Below the pieces are notes generated by a model. That model searched no databases. It saw only the letters and a list, made by a program, of their open reading frames with translations, and was not told where the DNA came from. From Sinomonas mesophila (GTDB lineage Bacteria > Actinomycetota > Actinomycetes > Actinomycetales > Micrococcaceae), in NCBI RefSeq assembly GCF_001999765.1, contig NZ_MTIC01000013.1, positions 1 through 64,000 on the forward strand: a stretch of DNA of 64,000 nucleotides, in the 5' to 3' direction. A program made the translations under genes and the position numbers. Below, in pieces: positions 25,570 to 34,427 of the stretch (its first letter is position 1; every line of letters begins with the position of its first letter).

Positions 25570-26064
25570 ATGATCACGACCGACGACGAGGTCCTCGCCC
25601 TCGCGGCCACCGTCACGGATCCCGAGATCCCCGTGCTGAGCATCGCGGACCTCGGGATCCTCCGGAACGGCCGCGTCGCCGCGGACGGCACCGTGCACGT
25701 GACCATCACCCCGACCTACTCGGGATGCCCCGCCATGGACGCCATCCGCGAGGACCTCGCCGCGGTGTTCGCCCGGGCAGGGCACGAGCGGGTCGAGGTC
25801 GACCTCGTGCTCTCGCCGGCGTGGACCACCGACTGGATGACCGAGGAGGGCAAGGCGAAGCTCGAGCAGTACGGCATCGCCCCGCCCACCGGCGCCGCGG
25901 CCCTCGCGGGGTCCCGGCCCGTGCGCCTCGGCCTGACGGTCAAGTGCCCCCAGTGCCACTCGCTCAACACGCGCGAGATGTCCCGCTTCGGCTCCACGTC
26001 CTGCAAGGCGCTCTACGTCTGCCAGGACTGCAAGGAGCCCTTCGACTACTTCAAGGTGCTCTAG
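25570..26064 (+). CDS. paaD: Phenylacetate degradation protein D (MIP18/SufT-like)
   Basis: This 164-residue protein combines an N-terminal DUF59/MIP18 domain (VTDPEIPVLSIADLGIL, then ITPTYSGCPAMDAI) with a C-terminal zinc-ribbon-like segment with paired cysteines (KCPQCHSLNT, then YVCQDCKEPF). PaaD is thought to help mature Fe-S or metal centres of the epoxidase system. It begins 20 nt after paaC and ends directly against paaE. Confidence 0.93.
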   Translation: MITTDDEVLALAATVTDPEIPVLSIADLGILRNGRVAADGTVHVTITPTYSGCPAMDAIREDLAAVFARAGHERVEVDLVLSPAWTTDWMTEEGKAKLEQYGIAPPTGAAALAGSRPVRLGLTVKCPQCHSLNTREMSRFGSTSCKALYVCQDCKEPFDYFKVL

Positions 26065-27261
26065 ATGACTGACCAGCTGAACGAGACGACCGAGGCGAGC
26101 GCACGCCGTCGTGCGTCCTTCCACTCGCTCGAGGTGAGCGAGGTCCGCCGCCTCACGAACGACGCCATCGAGGTCACCTTCGGCGTCCCCGCCCCCCTCA
26201 CCGACGAGTACGACTACATCCCCGGCCAGTATGTGGCCCTGCGCACCCGCCTCGAGGACCCGGGCCAGGGCGGCGAGGAGCGCGAGGTGCGCCGCAGCTA
26301 CTCGATCTGTGCCGTGCCGCGGCGCTTCGAGGACGGCAGCAGCGAGATCAGGGTCGCGATCAAGCGCGACCTCGGCGGCATCTTCTCGACGTGGGCCAAC
26401 GAGAGCCTCGCCCCCGGCGACCGGCTCGACGTCATGAGCCCGGCGGGCGCCTTCATCTCGAAGCACCGCATGACGGACCTCAACGACCCCTCGAGCATCG
26501 ACACCGACGCCGAGCACACCTTCGTCGCAGTCGCGGCCGGCTCCGGCATCACCCCGATCCTGTCCATCGCGAAGACGGTCCTGGCGGCTGACGACAAGGT
26601 CCGCTTCGACCTCATCTACGCGAACAAGGCCGCGATGGACGTCATGTTCGTCGAGGAGCTCGCGGACCTCAAGGACAAGTACCCGGCCCGGTTCGCGCTG
26701 CACCATGTCCTCTCCCGCGAGCAGCGCATCTCGCCGCTGCTCTCGGGCCGCGTGGACTCCGAGAAGCTCACGACCCTGCTCAGCACCGTGATCCACGCCG
26801 AGGACGTCGACGAGTGGTTCCTGTGCGGGCCGTACGAGCTCGTCCAGCTCGTGCGCGACACCCTGGCCGAGCGCGGCGTCGAGCCCGAGAAGATCCGCTA
26901 CGAGCTCTTCACGACCGGCACGCCGACGCGCCTCGAGGGGAACATCGGCCGCCCCGTCGTCGAGGACGAAAGCGGCGCGAACTTCGAGATCGAGTTCCGC
27001 CTGGACGGGCTCTCGGGCACCGTCAAGAGCCCCGTCTCCGCGAACGAGACGATCCTCAACGCAGCCCTCCGTGTCCGCCCCGACGTCCCGTTCGCGTGCG
27101 CCGGCGGCGTATGCGGCACGTGCCGTGCGAAGCTCGTCTCGGGCTCCGTCGAGATGGCGGAGAACTACGCGCTCGAGGCCGACGAGGTCGAGCGCGGCTA
27201 CGTCCTGACCTGCCAGTCCCGCCCGACGACGGACGCCGTGTCCGTCGACTTCGACGCCTGA
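26065..27261 (+). CDS. paaE: Phenylacetyl-CoA epoxidase reductase subunit E
   Basis: This 398-residue reductase passes electrons from NADPH to the diiron oxygenase. The FAD/NAD-binding ferredoxin reductase part comes first (RRSYSICAVPRR for flavin, VAAGSGITPILSIAKT for nucleotide). A C-terminal plant-type [2Fe-2S] ferredoxin domain follows (FACAGGVCGTCRAKL, distal Cys in LTCQS). Its ATG directly follows the paaD stop. Confidence 0.95.
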   Translation: MTDQLNETTEASARRRASFHSLEVSEVRRLTNDAIEVTFGVPAPLTDEYDYIPGQYVALRTRLEDPGQGGEEREVRRSYSICAVPRRFEDGSSEIRVAIKRDLGGIFSTWANESLAPGDRLDVMSPAGAFISKHRMTDLNDPSSIDTDAEHTFVAVAAGSGITPILSIAKTVLAADDKVRFDLIYANKAAMDVMFVEELADLKDKYPARFALHHVLSREQRISPLLSGRVDSEKLTTLLSTVIHAEDVDEWFLCGPYELVQLVRDTLAERGVEPEKIRYELFTTGTPTRLEGNIGRPVVEDESGANFEIEFRLDGLSGTVKSPVSANETILNAALRVRPDVPFACAGGVCGTCRAKLVSGSVEMAENYALEADEVERGYVLTCQSRPTTDAVSVDFDA

Positions 27262-27278
27262 TCTAGGGGAGAGCGCGC

Positions 27279-28061
27279 ATGATCGACCTGACCATTGCCG
27301 AGGGCGTCGCCGAGGTCGTCCTCGACGCCCCGGCCAAGCTCAACGCGCTCGATGAGGCGGCGCTCGCCGAGCTCTCGCAGGCGTACGACGACGCCGCTGC
27401 CGCCGCCGAGCGCGGCGACGTGCGGGCGCTGCTCCTGCGCGGCGAGGGCCGGGCCTTCTGCGCGGGGCGCGACATCTCCGGGGTCACCCCCGCGGACGAC
27501 GACGTGCTCGGCTACCTCGGCGGGACCGTCACGCCTCTCCTGCAGAAGATGGCCGCGTTCCCCGCCCCGACCTTCGCCGCCGCCCAGGGGGCCTCGCTCG
27601 GGGTGGGCCTGGGGCTCCTGCTCGCGACCGACGTCGTGTACGTGGCCGAGGACGCCAAGATCGGCTCCCCGTTCGCGAACCTCGGCGCGACCCTCGACTC
27701 GGGCGGGCACTGGTACTTCACCGAGCGGCTCGGCATGCACCGGGCGCTCGACCTCGTGTACACCGCCGAGCTCATGAGCGGGGCGGACGCCGTGCGGGCG
27801 GGGATGTTCAGCCGGTCCTACCCGGCCGAGGAGCTCCTGCCGCGCACGCGCGAGACCGTGGGCCGCGTGGCCTCCGGCGCGACCGGCGCCTTCCGCGCGT
27901 CCAAGGAGCTCGTCGCGCAGATCCGTGACCGCCGGCTCGGGCTGTGGGAGTCGATGGACGCCGAGAACCGGGCCCAGGCGCAGCTGTGCGCCTCGGACGA
28001 CTACGCCGAGGGCTTCAAGGCCTTCCAGGAGAAGCGCCGTCCGGTCTTCGCCGGCCGCTGA
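27279..28061 (+). CDS. paaG: Enoyl-CoA hydratase/isomerase, probable ring-1,2-epoxyphenylacetyl-CoA isomerase
   Basis: This 260-residue crotonase-fold protein has the oxyanion-hole segments GRAFCAGRDISG and AAQGASLGVGLGLLLATD. The catalytic position shows a single acid (GATLDSGG), as in PaaG isomerases, rather than the two glutamates of hydratases. PaaG converts the epoxide to the oxepin form before ring cleavage. It starts 17 nt after paaE. Its stop TGA lies inside a 21-bp repeat unit. A PaaF-type hydratase is a less likely alternative. Confidence 0.8.
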   Translation: MIDLTIAEGVAEVVLDAPAKLNALDEAALAELSQAYDDAAAAAERGDVRALLLRGEGRAFCAGRDISGVTPADDDVLGYLGGTVTPLLQKMAAFPAPTFAAAQGASLGVGLGLLLATDVVYVAEDAKIGSPFANLGATLDSGGHWYFTERLGMHRALDLVYTAELMSGADAVRAGMFSRSYPAEELLPRTRETVGRVASGATGAFRASKELVAQIRDRRLGLWESMDAENRAQAQLCASDDYAEGFKAFQEKRRPVFAGR

Positions 28062-28141
28062 CCCCTCAACGAAGGGGGCTGGCCCCTCAACTGAATCCTC
28101 CGGCGTGAGGGGTCATGTCCGCCCGCCTGAGGGGTCACTGC
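28058..28141. repeat. 21-bp repeat array B, 2+2 units between convergent genes
   Basis: Two units in the TGACCCC orientation (28058-28099) are followed by two in the GGGGTCA orientation (28100-28141). Units read TGACCCCTCAAC... and ...TGAGGGGTCAT, a variant of the core with A in place of C. The stop codon of the paaG-like gene (28059-28061) and that of the opposing membrane protein (28137-28135) both fall inside repeat units. The array could act as a shared terminator. Confidence 0.85.
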
Positions 28142-28926
28142 GCCGCGATGAACGCGTGCACGCTCGCGTGGTTCATGCCCGTGGCGGCCTCTTCGGCGCT
28201 CGGGCACTCGGCGGACATCACCATGGCCGTCCCGGCGCCGGGCACGGCACGCACGGCCAGCCGGACGTGCACGACCGTGCCGTCGGTCTGCGTGACGCGC
28301 AGCGCCGCCGCGGCCATGTCGACGAGCGGCCCCGAGAGCGAGCCGAGCGTCGACACAACCGTCATCCGCTCCTCCGTCACCGCCGCCTGCGCTGCCTCGG
28401 CCCGGATCCCGTCGATCGCGGCGGCGAGGGCTTCCATCGTCGCCGCGGTCTCGGCATCCAGTGCGGGGTCCGATGCGGTGGCCCCCGCCGTCGGCGAGCC
28501 TCCCGCCGCGCCCGGCCCCGGCGCCGTCGTGCGCCCGCCGGGCGTGTACGGCTCGCTGCGGAAGACGAGCGTGCACCTGTTCTCGGCCACATAGCGCAGT
28601 TCGTCCGGGGCGGCCGTGAGGCGGTAGCGCGCGCTCGGCTCGGCGTGCCAGACGGGCGGCGCGGTGAACGGCAGGGGATCGGAGAGCCTGTAGGCGCTGA
28701 GGTCAGTTCGGGCGGTCGGCGTGCCCGTGGGGGACGACGGCGTGGGGCTGGGTGACGGGGACGCCCCTGGGCCGGGGCCCGGGGCCGGGCTCGGCGCCAT
28801 GAACAGGCCGGTCACGGCGACGACGAGGCCGACGCCCACGACCGCGCACACCGCGGCGAGCACCCATGCCCACTGGGGCCATCGGCGCGCCGGGCCGGGA
28901 ACGGGCGCCGGGGTGTCGCTCGTCAT
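28135..28926 (-). CDS. Single-pass membrane protein of unknown function
   Basis: This 263-residue protein has a short cytoplasmic N-terminus, one membrane helix (WVLAAVCAVVGVGLVVAVTG, ~residues 21-42) and a Pro/Ser/Gly-rich linker (PSPAPGPGPGASPSPSPTPS). An extracytoplasmic domain with two cysteines (NRCTLVF and SAECPSAEE) follows. No family is recognised. The two cysteines could pair in an exported domain. It is convergent with the paa operon and its stop lies inside repeat array B. Confidence 0.65.
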   Translation of the reverse strand: MTSDTPAPVPGPARRWPQWAWVLAAVCAVVGVGLVVAVTGLFMAPSPAPGPGPGASPSPSPTPSSPTGTPTARTDLSAYRLSDPLPFTAPPVWHAEPSARYRLTAAPDELRYVAENRCTLVFRSEPYTPGGRTTAPGPGAAGGSPTAGATASDPALDAETAATMEALAAAIDGIRAEAAQAAVTEERMTVVSTLGSLSGPLVDMAAAALRVTQTDGTVVHVRLAVRAVPGAGTAMVMSAECPSAEEAATGMNHASVHAFIAAQ

Positions 28927-29024
28927 TGATCTCCTCGGGATGCGGTCCTGTACCTACCTTCCCATGCGAGGTCACCGAAGTGGGCGCACGGGCGGATTCC
29001 GCAGGACCGCGGGAGCCGTCGGGG

Positions 29025-29531
29025 CTACCGGGTGTCGAGGTCCTCGAACACGAGGAACGTCTGCGTGTCGAGGACGCCCGGCATGTTCTGCAGCCGGTCG
29101 AACACGACGCGGCGCAGGTCCGTGTTGTCCACCGCTCGCACGAGGATGATGACGTCGAAGTCTCCGCCGACGAGGGCGATGTGGTGCACCTCGGGGATGG
29201 CCCGGAGCCGCTCGCGCAGTTCGCGCCACGTCTGCTGCCGGACCTTGAGCGTCACGTAGGCGCTCGAGCGCAGGCCCGCGCGCAGCGGGTCCACGAGCGC
29301 GGTGTACTTCGTGATGACCCCGTCCGCCTGGAGCCGGGAGATCCGGTTGTACGCGTGTGCCCGCGAGATGTGCACGTTCTCGGCGATGGTCGTGACCGAG
29401 CGGCGCGCGTCCTCGGTGAGCTGCGCGAGGATCGCGCGGTCGACGGCGTCGAGCGGCCGCGGCTCGGCCGGCGCCGCCCCGTGCAGTTCATCCGTCGAGT
29501 GCAGGTCGTCCATCGTGTGCAGATCGTCCAC
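29025..29531 (-). CDS. bkdR: Lrp/AsnC family regulator, probable BkdR
   Basis: This 168-residue regulator has an N-terminal HTH (LDAVDRAILAQLTEDARRSVTTIAENVHISRAHAYNRI) and a C-terminal RAM ligand domain (HHIALVGGDFDVIILVR). The first 16 residues contain a DDLHxxD tandem. The GTG start at 29531 has AGGAGG 5 nt upstream. It is divergent from the branched-chain 2-oxoacid dehydrogenase operon, as BkdR regulators usually are, and probably controls it in response to branched-chain amino acids; that is inference. Confidence 0.82.
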   Translation of the reverse strand: MDDLHTMDDLHSTDELHGAAPAEPRPLDAVDRAILAQLTEDARRSVTTIAENVHISRAHAYNRISRLQADGVITKYTALVDPLRAGLRSSAYVTLKVRQQTWRELRERLRAIPEVHHIALVGGDFDVIILVRAVDNTDLRRVVFDRLQNMPGVLDTQTFLVFEDLDTR

Positions 29532-29543
29532 TGTGCCCTCCTG

Positions 29544-29555
29544 TGACCCGGGTCA
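29544..29555. promoter_or_regulatory. Palindrome TGACCCGGGTCA in the bkdR/bkdA intergenic region
   Basis: A 12-bp perfect palindrome lies 13 nt upstream of the bkdR start. It is a candidate Lrp-type site. AT-rich sequence around 29590-29650 probably carries the promoters. The 175-bp gap holds no other recognisable element apart from the GAGGAGG ribosome-binding site for the E1 alpha gene. Confidence 0.35.
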
Positions 29556-29706
29556 TGGTGGCGGTTCGTCTCTGAAAACAGGGCCTGCAGCACCACTTTT
29601 CCATAATTCTCCCACGATGTGGATACGAATAGCAGCCGAAGAGGATACTTGAGGCAACACGTGCGGCCCGTCCGCACCCGGTTCAGCGGCGCACCGAGGA
29701 GGAGCC

Positions 29707-30903
29707 ATGACCATCCCCGCCGAGGCCCAGCAGGCCATCCGGAGCTTCGGGATCAGCCTCGAGGACTACCTGCTTCCCGTGCACGGGCGCGTGCAGCAGA
29801 TCCAGATCCTCGACCCGTCCGGACACCTCCTGCCGGAGGACGAGCGCGGCTCCGCGCCCGGCCACGAGTACCCGATCCCGCCCGGCGAGGAGCTGCTCGA
29901 GGCCTATCGCAGGCTCGTGATCGGCCGGCGCGTCAACGACCAGAACTCCGCGCTCGTGCGTCAGGGGCGCATGGCCGTCTACCCCTCGAGCCACGGCCAG
30001 GAGGCGTGCCAGGTCGCCGCGGCCCTGTGCCTGAGCGAGGGCGACTGGATGTTCCCCACGTACCGGGACTCGGTCGCGGTGATGAGCCGCGGCGTCGACC
30101 CGGTCGAGGCCATGACGCTGTTCCGGGGCGACTGGCACGGCGGCTACGACCCGCACGAGCACCACGTCGGCATCCAGTGCACCCCGCTCACGACCCAGCT
30201 CCTGCACGCCGTCGGCGTCGCCCACGCCGCCAAGCTGCGAGGCGAGGACACCGTGGTCCTCGCGATGTGCGGCGACGGCGCCACGAGCGAGGGCGACTTC
30301 CACGAGGCGCTCAACTTCGCCGCAGTCTTCCACCTCCCGGTGGTCTTCTTCGTCCAGAACAACCAGTACGCGATCTCGGTGCCGCTCGCGCACCAGACCG
30401 TCGCGCCGTCGCTCGCGCACAAGGCGATCGGCTACGGCATGGCGGGCGAGCGCGTGGACGGGAACGACGCCATCGCCCTCCTCGCCGTCCTCGACCGCGC
30501 CGTGCGCCTCGCCCGCTCCGGCTCGGGCCCGCTGCTCGTCGAGGCCCACACCTACCGCATGCAGGCGCACACGAACGCCGACGACGCGACCCGCTACCGC
30601 GCGGACGCCGAGGTGCAGGCCTGGGCCGCCAAGGACCCGCTCGTGCGGATGCGCGAGTACCTGCGCGGCGAGGGCGTGCTCACGGACGACGTCGAGGCCT
30701 CCTTCGCGGCCGACGCCGAGGAGGTTGCCCGCCGGCTCCGCGAGGGCCTCGGCGAGGACGCCGCCGTCGATCCCGCCGACCTCTTCCGGTTCGTCTTCAC
30801 CGAGCCGACGCCCCAGCTGCGCGAGCAGGCCGCGCTCCTCGCAGAGGAGGTCGCTCGAGACGACATCTCCGCACGCGACGACATCCCCGGAAAGGAGCAC
30901 TGA
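29707..30903 (+). CDS. bkdA: Branched-chain 2-oxoacid dehydrogenase E1 alpha
   Basis: This 398-residue subunit decarboxylates 2-oxoacids on thiamine diphosphate. The ThDP motif is GDGATSEGDFHEALNFAAVF, ending in VVFFVQNN. RQGRMAVYPSSHGQEA is typical of branched-chain or acetoin-type E1 alpha. It is separate from E1 beta, unlike the one-chain AceE pyruvate enzyme. GAGGAGG precedes the ATG. The pyruvate dehydrogenase of the PdhA type is an alternative, but the Lrp neighbour favours BCKDH. Confidence 0.9.
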   Translation: MTIPAEAQQAIRSFGISLEDYLLPVHGRVQQIQILDPSGHLLPEDERGSAPGHEYPIPPGEELLEAYRRLVIGRRVNDQNSALVRQGRMAVYPSSHGQEACQVAAALCLSEGDWMFPTYRDSVAVMSRGVDPVEAMTLFRGDWHGGYDPHEHHVGIQCTPLTTQLLHAVGVAHAAKLRGEDTVVLAMCGDGATSEGDFHEALNFAAVFHLPVVFFVQNNQYAISVPLAHQTVAPSLAHKAIGYGMAGERVDGNDAIALLAVLDRAVRLARSGSGPLLVEAHTYRMQAHTNADDATRYRADAEVQAWAAKDPLVRMREYLRGEGVLTDDVEASFAADAEEVARRLREGLGEDAAVDPADLFRFVFTEPTPQLREQAALLAEEVARDDISARDDIPGKEH

Positions 30904-30904
30904 T

Positions 30905-31957
30905 ATGAGCACCGTCGCCGAGGCCGTCGCCGCGCGAGCCGCCGCCAGCGCGGGCCCCGAGCCCCTCACGTTCGCCAAGGCCCTCACCGCCGCCATGGCC
31001 GACTCCCTCCGCGCCGACGATTCCGTCGTCGTCTTCGGCGAGGACATCGGCACCCTCGGGGGCGTCTTCCGGATCACGGACGGGCTGCAGGAGGAGTTCG
31101 GCGAGCAGCGCGTCTTCGACACCCCGCTCGCCGAGTCGGGGATCGTCGGCATGGCGGTCGGCATGGCCATGAACGGCCTGCGCCCCGTGCTCGAGCTGCA
31201 GTTCGACGCGTTCGCGTACCCCGCGTTCCAGCAGATCCTGAGCCACGTCGCCAAGATGCACAACCGCACGCGCGGCAAGGTCCGCCTGCCCATGGTGCTG
31301 CGGGTGCCGTACGCGGGCGGGATCGGCGGCGTCGAGCACCACTGCGACTCCTCCGAGGCCTACTATGCCCACACGCCCGGGCTCAAGGTCTGCACGCCCG
31401 CGACCGTCGCCGACGCCTACCGGATGCTCCGCGAGGCCATCGCGAGCGACGACCCGGTCGTGTTCCTCGAGCCCAAGAAGCTGTACTGGACCAAGGACCT
31501 CGTGGACCTCGAGGCGCTGCGGGCCGAGTTCGACGCCAAGCCCGCGAGCAGCGAGGGGCGCGCCGTCGTCGCCCGCCCCGGCACCGACGCGACGCTCATC
31601 GCCTACGGCCCCACGGTGGGCACCGCGCTCGCGGCCGCCGAGGCCGCCGCGGCGGAGGGCCGCTCGGTCGAGGTCGTCGACGTGCGCTCGATCGTGCCGT
31701 TCGACGACGAGACCGTCACCGCGTCCGTGCGCAAGACCGGCCGCGCCGTCGTCGTCGCCGAGGCGGCGGGCTTCGCGTCCGTGGCGTCGGAGATCGTCGC
31801 TCGGGTCCAGGAGCGCTGCTTCCACTCGCTCGCCGCGCCCGTGCGCCGCGTGACCGGCTTCGACATCCCGTACCCGCCGCCCAAGCTCGAGCACTGGCAC
31901 CTGCCCAGCGTCGACCGCATCCTCGACGCCCTCGACGACCTTCAGTGGGAGGACTGA
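30905..31957 (+). CDS. bkdB: Branched-chain 2-oxoacid dehydrogenase E1 beta
   Basis: This 350-residue subunit completes the E1 heterotetramer. Family segments are VVFGEDIGTLGGVFRIT, RVFDTPLAESGIVGMAVGMA and VPYAGGIGGVEHHCDSSEAYYAH. The ATG at 30905 begins 1 nt after the E1 alpha stop. A longer frame from 30725 overlaps E1 alpha and is not needed. The stop overlaps the E2 start codon by 1 nt (TGATG). Confidence 0.92.
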   Translation: MSTVAEAVAARAAASAGPEPLTFAKALTAAMADSLRADDSVVVFGEDIGTLGGVFRITDGLQEEFGEQRVFDTPLAESGIVGMAVGMAMNGLRPVLELQFDAFAYPAFQQILSHVAKMHNRTRGKVRLPMVLRVPYAGGIGGVEHHCDSSEAYYAHTPGLKVCTPATVADAYRMLREAIASDDPVVFLEPKKLYWTKDLVDLEALRAEFDAKPASSEGRAVVARPGTDATLIAYGPTVGTALAAAEAAAAEGRSVEVVDVRSIVPFDDETVTASVRKTGRAVVVAEAAGFASVASEIVARVQERCFHSLAAPVRRVTGFDIPYPPPKLEHWHLPSVDRILDALDDLQWED

Positions 31958-33495
31958 TGACTGCGTCCAACCAGACTGCGAAGACGGCTGCGACGACTCG
32001 CACCTTCGCCCTGCCCGACCTCGGGGAGGGCCTGACCGAGGCCGAGCTCGTGCGCTGGCTCGTCGCCGTGGGCGACGCCGTCGCCGTGGACCAGCCGATC
32101 GCCGAGGTCGAGACCGCCAAGGCCGTGGTCGAGGTGCCCTCGCCGTACGGCGGGACTGTGGCCCGGCTGCACGGCGAGCCGGGCGAGACCATCGACGTCG
32201 GGGCCCCGCTCATCACGGTCGCCCAGCCCGCCGAGATGGGGGCTCGTGACGCCGAGATGGGGGCTCCGGCCGCCGAGATGGGGGCTCGTGCCGCCGAGAT
32301 GGGGGCCCGTGCCGCCGAGATGGGGGCTGCCTACCGATCCGAGGAACGCGCGGGCTCACGCACACCGGAGGAGTCCAAAGGCTCGGGCAACGTGCTCATC
32401 GGCTACGGCACGCCTGGCGGGGCGAGCGGCAGCCGCACCCGGCGGCGCAGGGGGGCCACGCCGTCGTCCGCGGCTGTGCCTGGGGTACCGTCCGGGCGGC
32501 AGGCGCGCACGACGGCGCCGGGCCGGGCCGTGCGGGTCGTCTCGCCGATCGTCCGTCGGCTCGCCCGGGACCTCGGCGTCTCGCTCGCGGGGGTCACGGG
32601 CACCGGGCCCGACGGGCTCATCATGCGGCGCGACGTCGAGTCTGCCCCCACGTCGAGCGCACAGGCCCCCATTTCGGTGGCACAGACCCCCACTTCGGCG
32701 TCGCAAGCCCCCATTTCGGCGGTCCAGACCCCCATTTCGGCGGCACAGGCCCCCATTTCGGCGGCGGTGGATGCCCGGACGGGGCTGCCCGTTGCGTCCC
32801 GGACCCCGGTCAGGGGCGTCCGGAAGGCGGTCGCCCAGGCCATGGTCCGCTCGCGCACCGAGATCCCCGAGGCCACGGTGTGGGTCGACGCCGACGCGAC
32901 GGCCCTCGTCGGGCTCCGCGCGGACCTCAAGCGCCGCGACCCGCACGGGACGCCGAGCCTGCTCGCGTTCATCGCCCGCTTCGTCCTCGCGGGCCTCGCG
33001 AAGTACCCCGAGCTCAACACGCGCCTCGAGGGGGCGGCCGACGGCGAGGCCCAGGAGATCGTCGCGTTCGACGGCGTGAACCTCGGCTTCGCGGCACAGA
33101 CGGACCGCGGGCTCGTGGTGCCGGCCATCCGCGCCGCCCACTCCCTCAGCGCGCGCGGCCTCGACGCCGAGATCCGGCGCCTCACGGCCCTGGTCCGCGA
33201 GGGAAAGGCCTCGCCGGCGGACCTCACCGGCGGGACGTTCACGCTCAACAACTACGGCGTGTTCGGGGTCGACGGAAGCGCCGCGATCATCAACCACCCC
33301 GAGGCGGCGATCCTCGGCGTCGGGCGCATCGTGGACCGCCCTTGGGCCGTCGACGGCCAGCTCGCGGTGCGCAAGGTCGTGCAGCTGACCCTCACCTTCG
33401 ACCACCGCGTGTGCGACGGCGGGACCGCCGCCGGCTTCCTGCGCTACGTCGCCGACGCGGTCGAGCAGCCGGGCAACGTCCTCGCCGATCTCTAA
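31957..33495 (+). CDS. bkdC: Dihydrolipoamide acyltransferase E2 with repeat-built linkers
   Basis: This 512-residue E2 has a lipoyl domain (residues ~16-88, lipoyl-Lys K55 in VETAKAVVEV) and a peripheral subunit-binding domain (~193-227, SPIVRRLARDLGVSLAGVTG). Its C-terminal catalytic domain carries DHRVCDGG (H483, D487). Both interdomain linkers contain 21-bp DNA repeats in opposite orientations (32229-32333 and 32638-32763), giving AEMGARA heptads in linker 1 and AQAPISA heptads in linker 2. No E3 gene is nearby, so E3 must come from elsewhere. Confidence 0.93.
   Translation: MTASNQTAKTAATTRTFALPDLGEGLTEAELVRWLVAVGDAVAVDQPIAEVETAKAVVEVPSPYGGTVARLHGEPGETIDVGAPLITVAQPAEMGARDAEMGAPAAEMGARAAEMGARAAEMGAAYRSEERAGSRTPEESKGSGNVLIGYGTPGGASGSRTRRRRGATPSSAAVPGVPSGRQARTTAPGRAVRVVSPIVRRLARDLGVSLAGVTGTGPDGLIMRRDVESAPTSSAQAPISVAQTPTSASQAPISAVQTPISAAQAPISAAVDARTGLPVASRTPVRGVRKAVAQAMVRSRTEIPEATVWVDADATALVGLRADLKRRDPHGTPSLLAFIARFVLAGLAKYPELNTRLEGAADGEAQEIVAFDGVNLGFAAQTDRGLVVPAIRAAHSLSARGLDAEIRRLTALVREGKASPADLTGGTFTLNNYGVFGVDGSAAIINHPEAAILGVGRIVDRPWAVDGQLAVRKVVQLTLTFDHRVCDGGTAAGFLRYVADAVEQPGNVLADL
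32229..32333 (+). repeat. 21-bp coding repeat, 5 units, E2 linker 1
   Basis: Five adjacent 21-bp units with consensus CGCCGAGATGGGGGCTCGTG plus one base lie in frame between the lipoyl and subunit-binding domains. Each encodes a heptad (AEMGARD, AEMGAPA, AEMGARA twice, AEMGAAY). Acidic and Met-containing heptads are unusual for E2 linkers, which are normally Ala/Pro rich. Confidence 0.95.
32638..32763 (-). repeat. 21-bp coding repeat, 5 units plus one degenerate unit, inverted, E2 linker 2
   Basis: Five good units (32659-32763) and one degenerate unit (32638-32658) lie between the subunit-binding and catalytic domains. Read on the minus strand they have consensus CGCCGAAATGGGGGCCTGTG plus one base, matching the linker 1 unit at about 18 of 21 positions. 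On the coding strand they give AQAPISV, AQTPTSA, SQAPISA, VQTPISA and AQAPISA. The array is thus an inverted copy of the linker 1 repeat. Confidence 0.93.
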
Positions 33496-33575
33496 GAGGA
33501 CAGTCGCATGGCAGAATCGGGGAACCGGAATCTGGCAGCAGGCCCGGCGTAGGGCCCGAGGAAGGACGGCAGCAC

Positions 33576-34388
33576 ATGGCCGCATGGCGGGAGCTCGGCG
33601 GGGACACCTATGTCCTCGCGATCGGGCCGCTCAGGCTCAACATCGGACTCGTCGTGGGGACGGAGCGGGCGCTCGTCGTTGACACCGGCCACGGCCCACG
33701 CCAGGGCGCCGAGATCCTCGCCGCGGTGCGGGAGAAGACCGACCTCCCGCTCGTCGTCGTCAACACGCACGCGCACTACGACCACTACTTCGGCAACGCC
33801 GTGTTCGCGGCCGACGGTGTGACGGAGTTCTACGCGCACGAGAACGCCGCCGCGGCCATCACCGAGCTGGGCGAGGCCGAGCGTCCCGCGGTCGCCGAGG
33901 CCGAGCCGGAGATGGCCGTGGGCTCGGGCGAGAACACCCAGATCGTGGTCCCGACGGCGATCGTGCGCGAGCAGCCCGTCCTCGTGGACCTCGGCGGCCA
34001 CTCCGTGACGCTCTTCTACCTCGGCCGCGGCCACACGGACGGCGACCTCCTCGTCGGGACCGGGACGACGCTGTTCAGTGGCGACCTCCTCGAGGAGGGC
34101 GGATACCCCGAGTTCGGCGACTCGTATCCCGAGGAGTGGGCCGACGTCCTGCGCCACATCTCCGCGCTCCGGCACCGGTACGAGAATCTCGTGCCGGGAC
34201 ATGGAAGCCTGTGCAGCGATGCGTTCGTGCGCACGATGGCGGATACGATGGCGACGGCAGTGCGCTCGGCACGGCAGGCAACCCGGGAGACGCCGGAGGA
34301 CGCCACGAAGGCGATCCCGATCCTCCCCTACGGGCCGGAGCAGTCTCGGCTGTTCATCCACCGGCTCAAGGCCAGCTCCGTGCGCTAG
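33576..34388 (+). CDS. MBL-fold metallo-hydrolase
   Basis: This 270-residue hydrolase has the zinc-binding motif THAHYDH, with further ligands in GRGHTDGD, FSGDLLEEGG and LVPGHG. It looks like a glyoxalase II/lactamase-type MBL enzyme; the substrate is unknown. The ATG at 33576 follows GAGGAAGGA. It lies 80 nt downstream of E2 on the same strand and could be the last gene of the bkd operon. Confidence 0.85.
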   Translation: MAAWRELGGDTYVLAIGPLRLNIGLVVGTERALVVDTGHGPRQGAEILAAVREKTDLPLVVVNTHAHYDHYFGNAVFAADGVTEFYAHENAAAAITELGEAERPAVAEAEPEMAVGSGENTQIVVPTAIVREQPVLVDLGGHSVTLFYLGRGHTDGDLLVGTGTTLFSGDLLEEGGYPEFGDSYPEEWADVLRHISALRHRYENLVPGHGSLCSDAFVRTMADTMATAVRSARQATRETPEDATKAIPILPYGPEQSRLFIHRLKASSVR

Positions 34389-34427
34389 CACACTGCCGCG
34401 AACCACGGCGGACGAGGGGAAGCATCA

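Noticed and set aside
24362-28061. A complete phenylacetate pathway
   Set aside because: Only paaA-E, a PaaG-like isomerase, paaI, paaK and paaR are present; paaZ, paaH and paaJ are not in the window.
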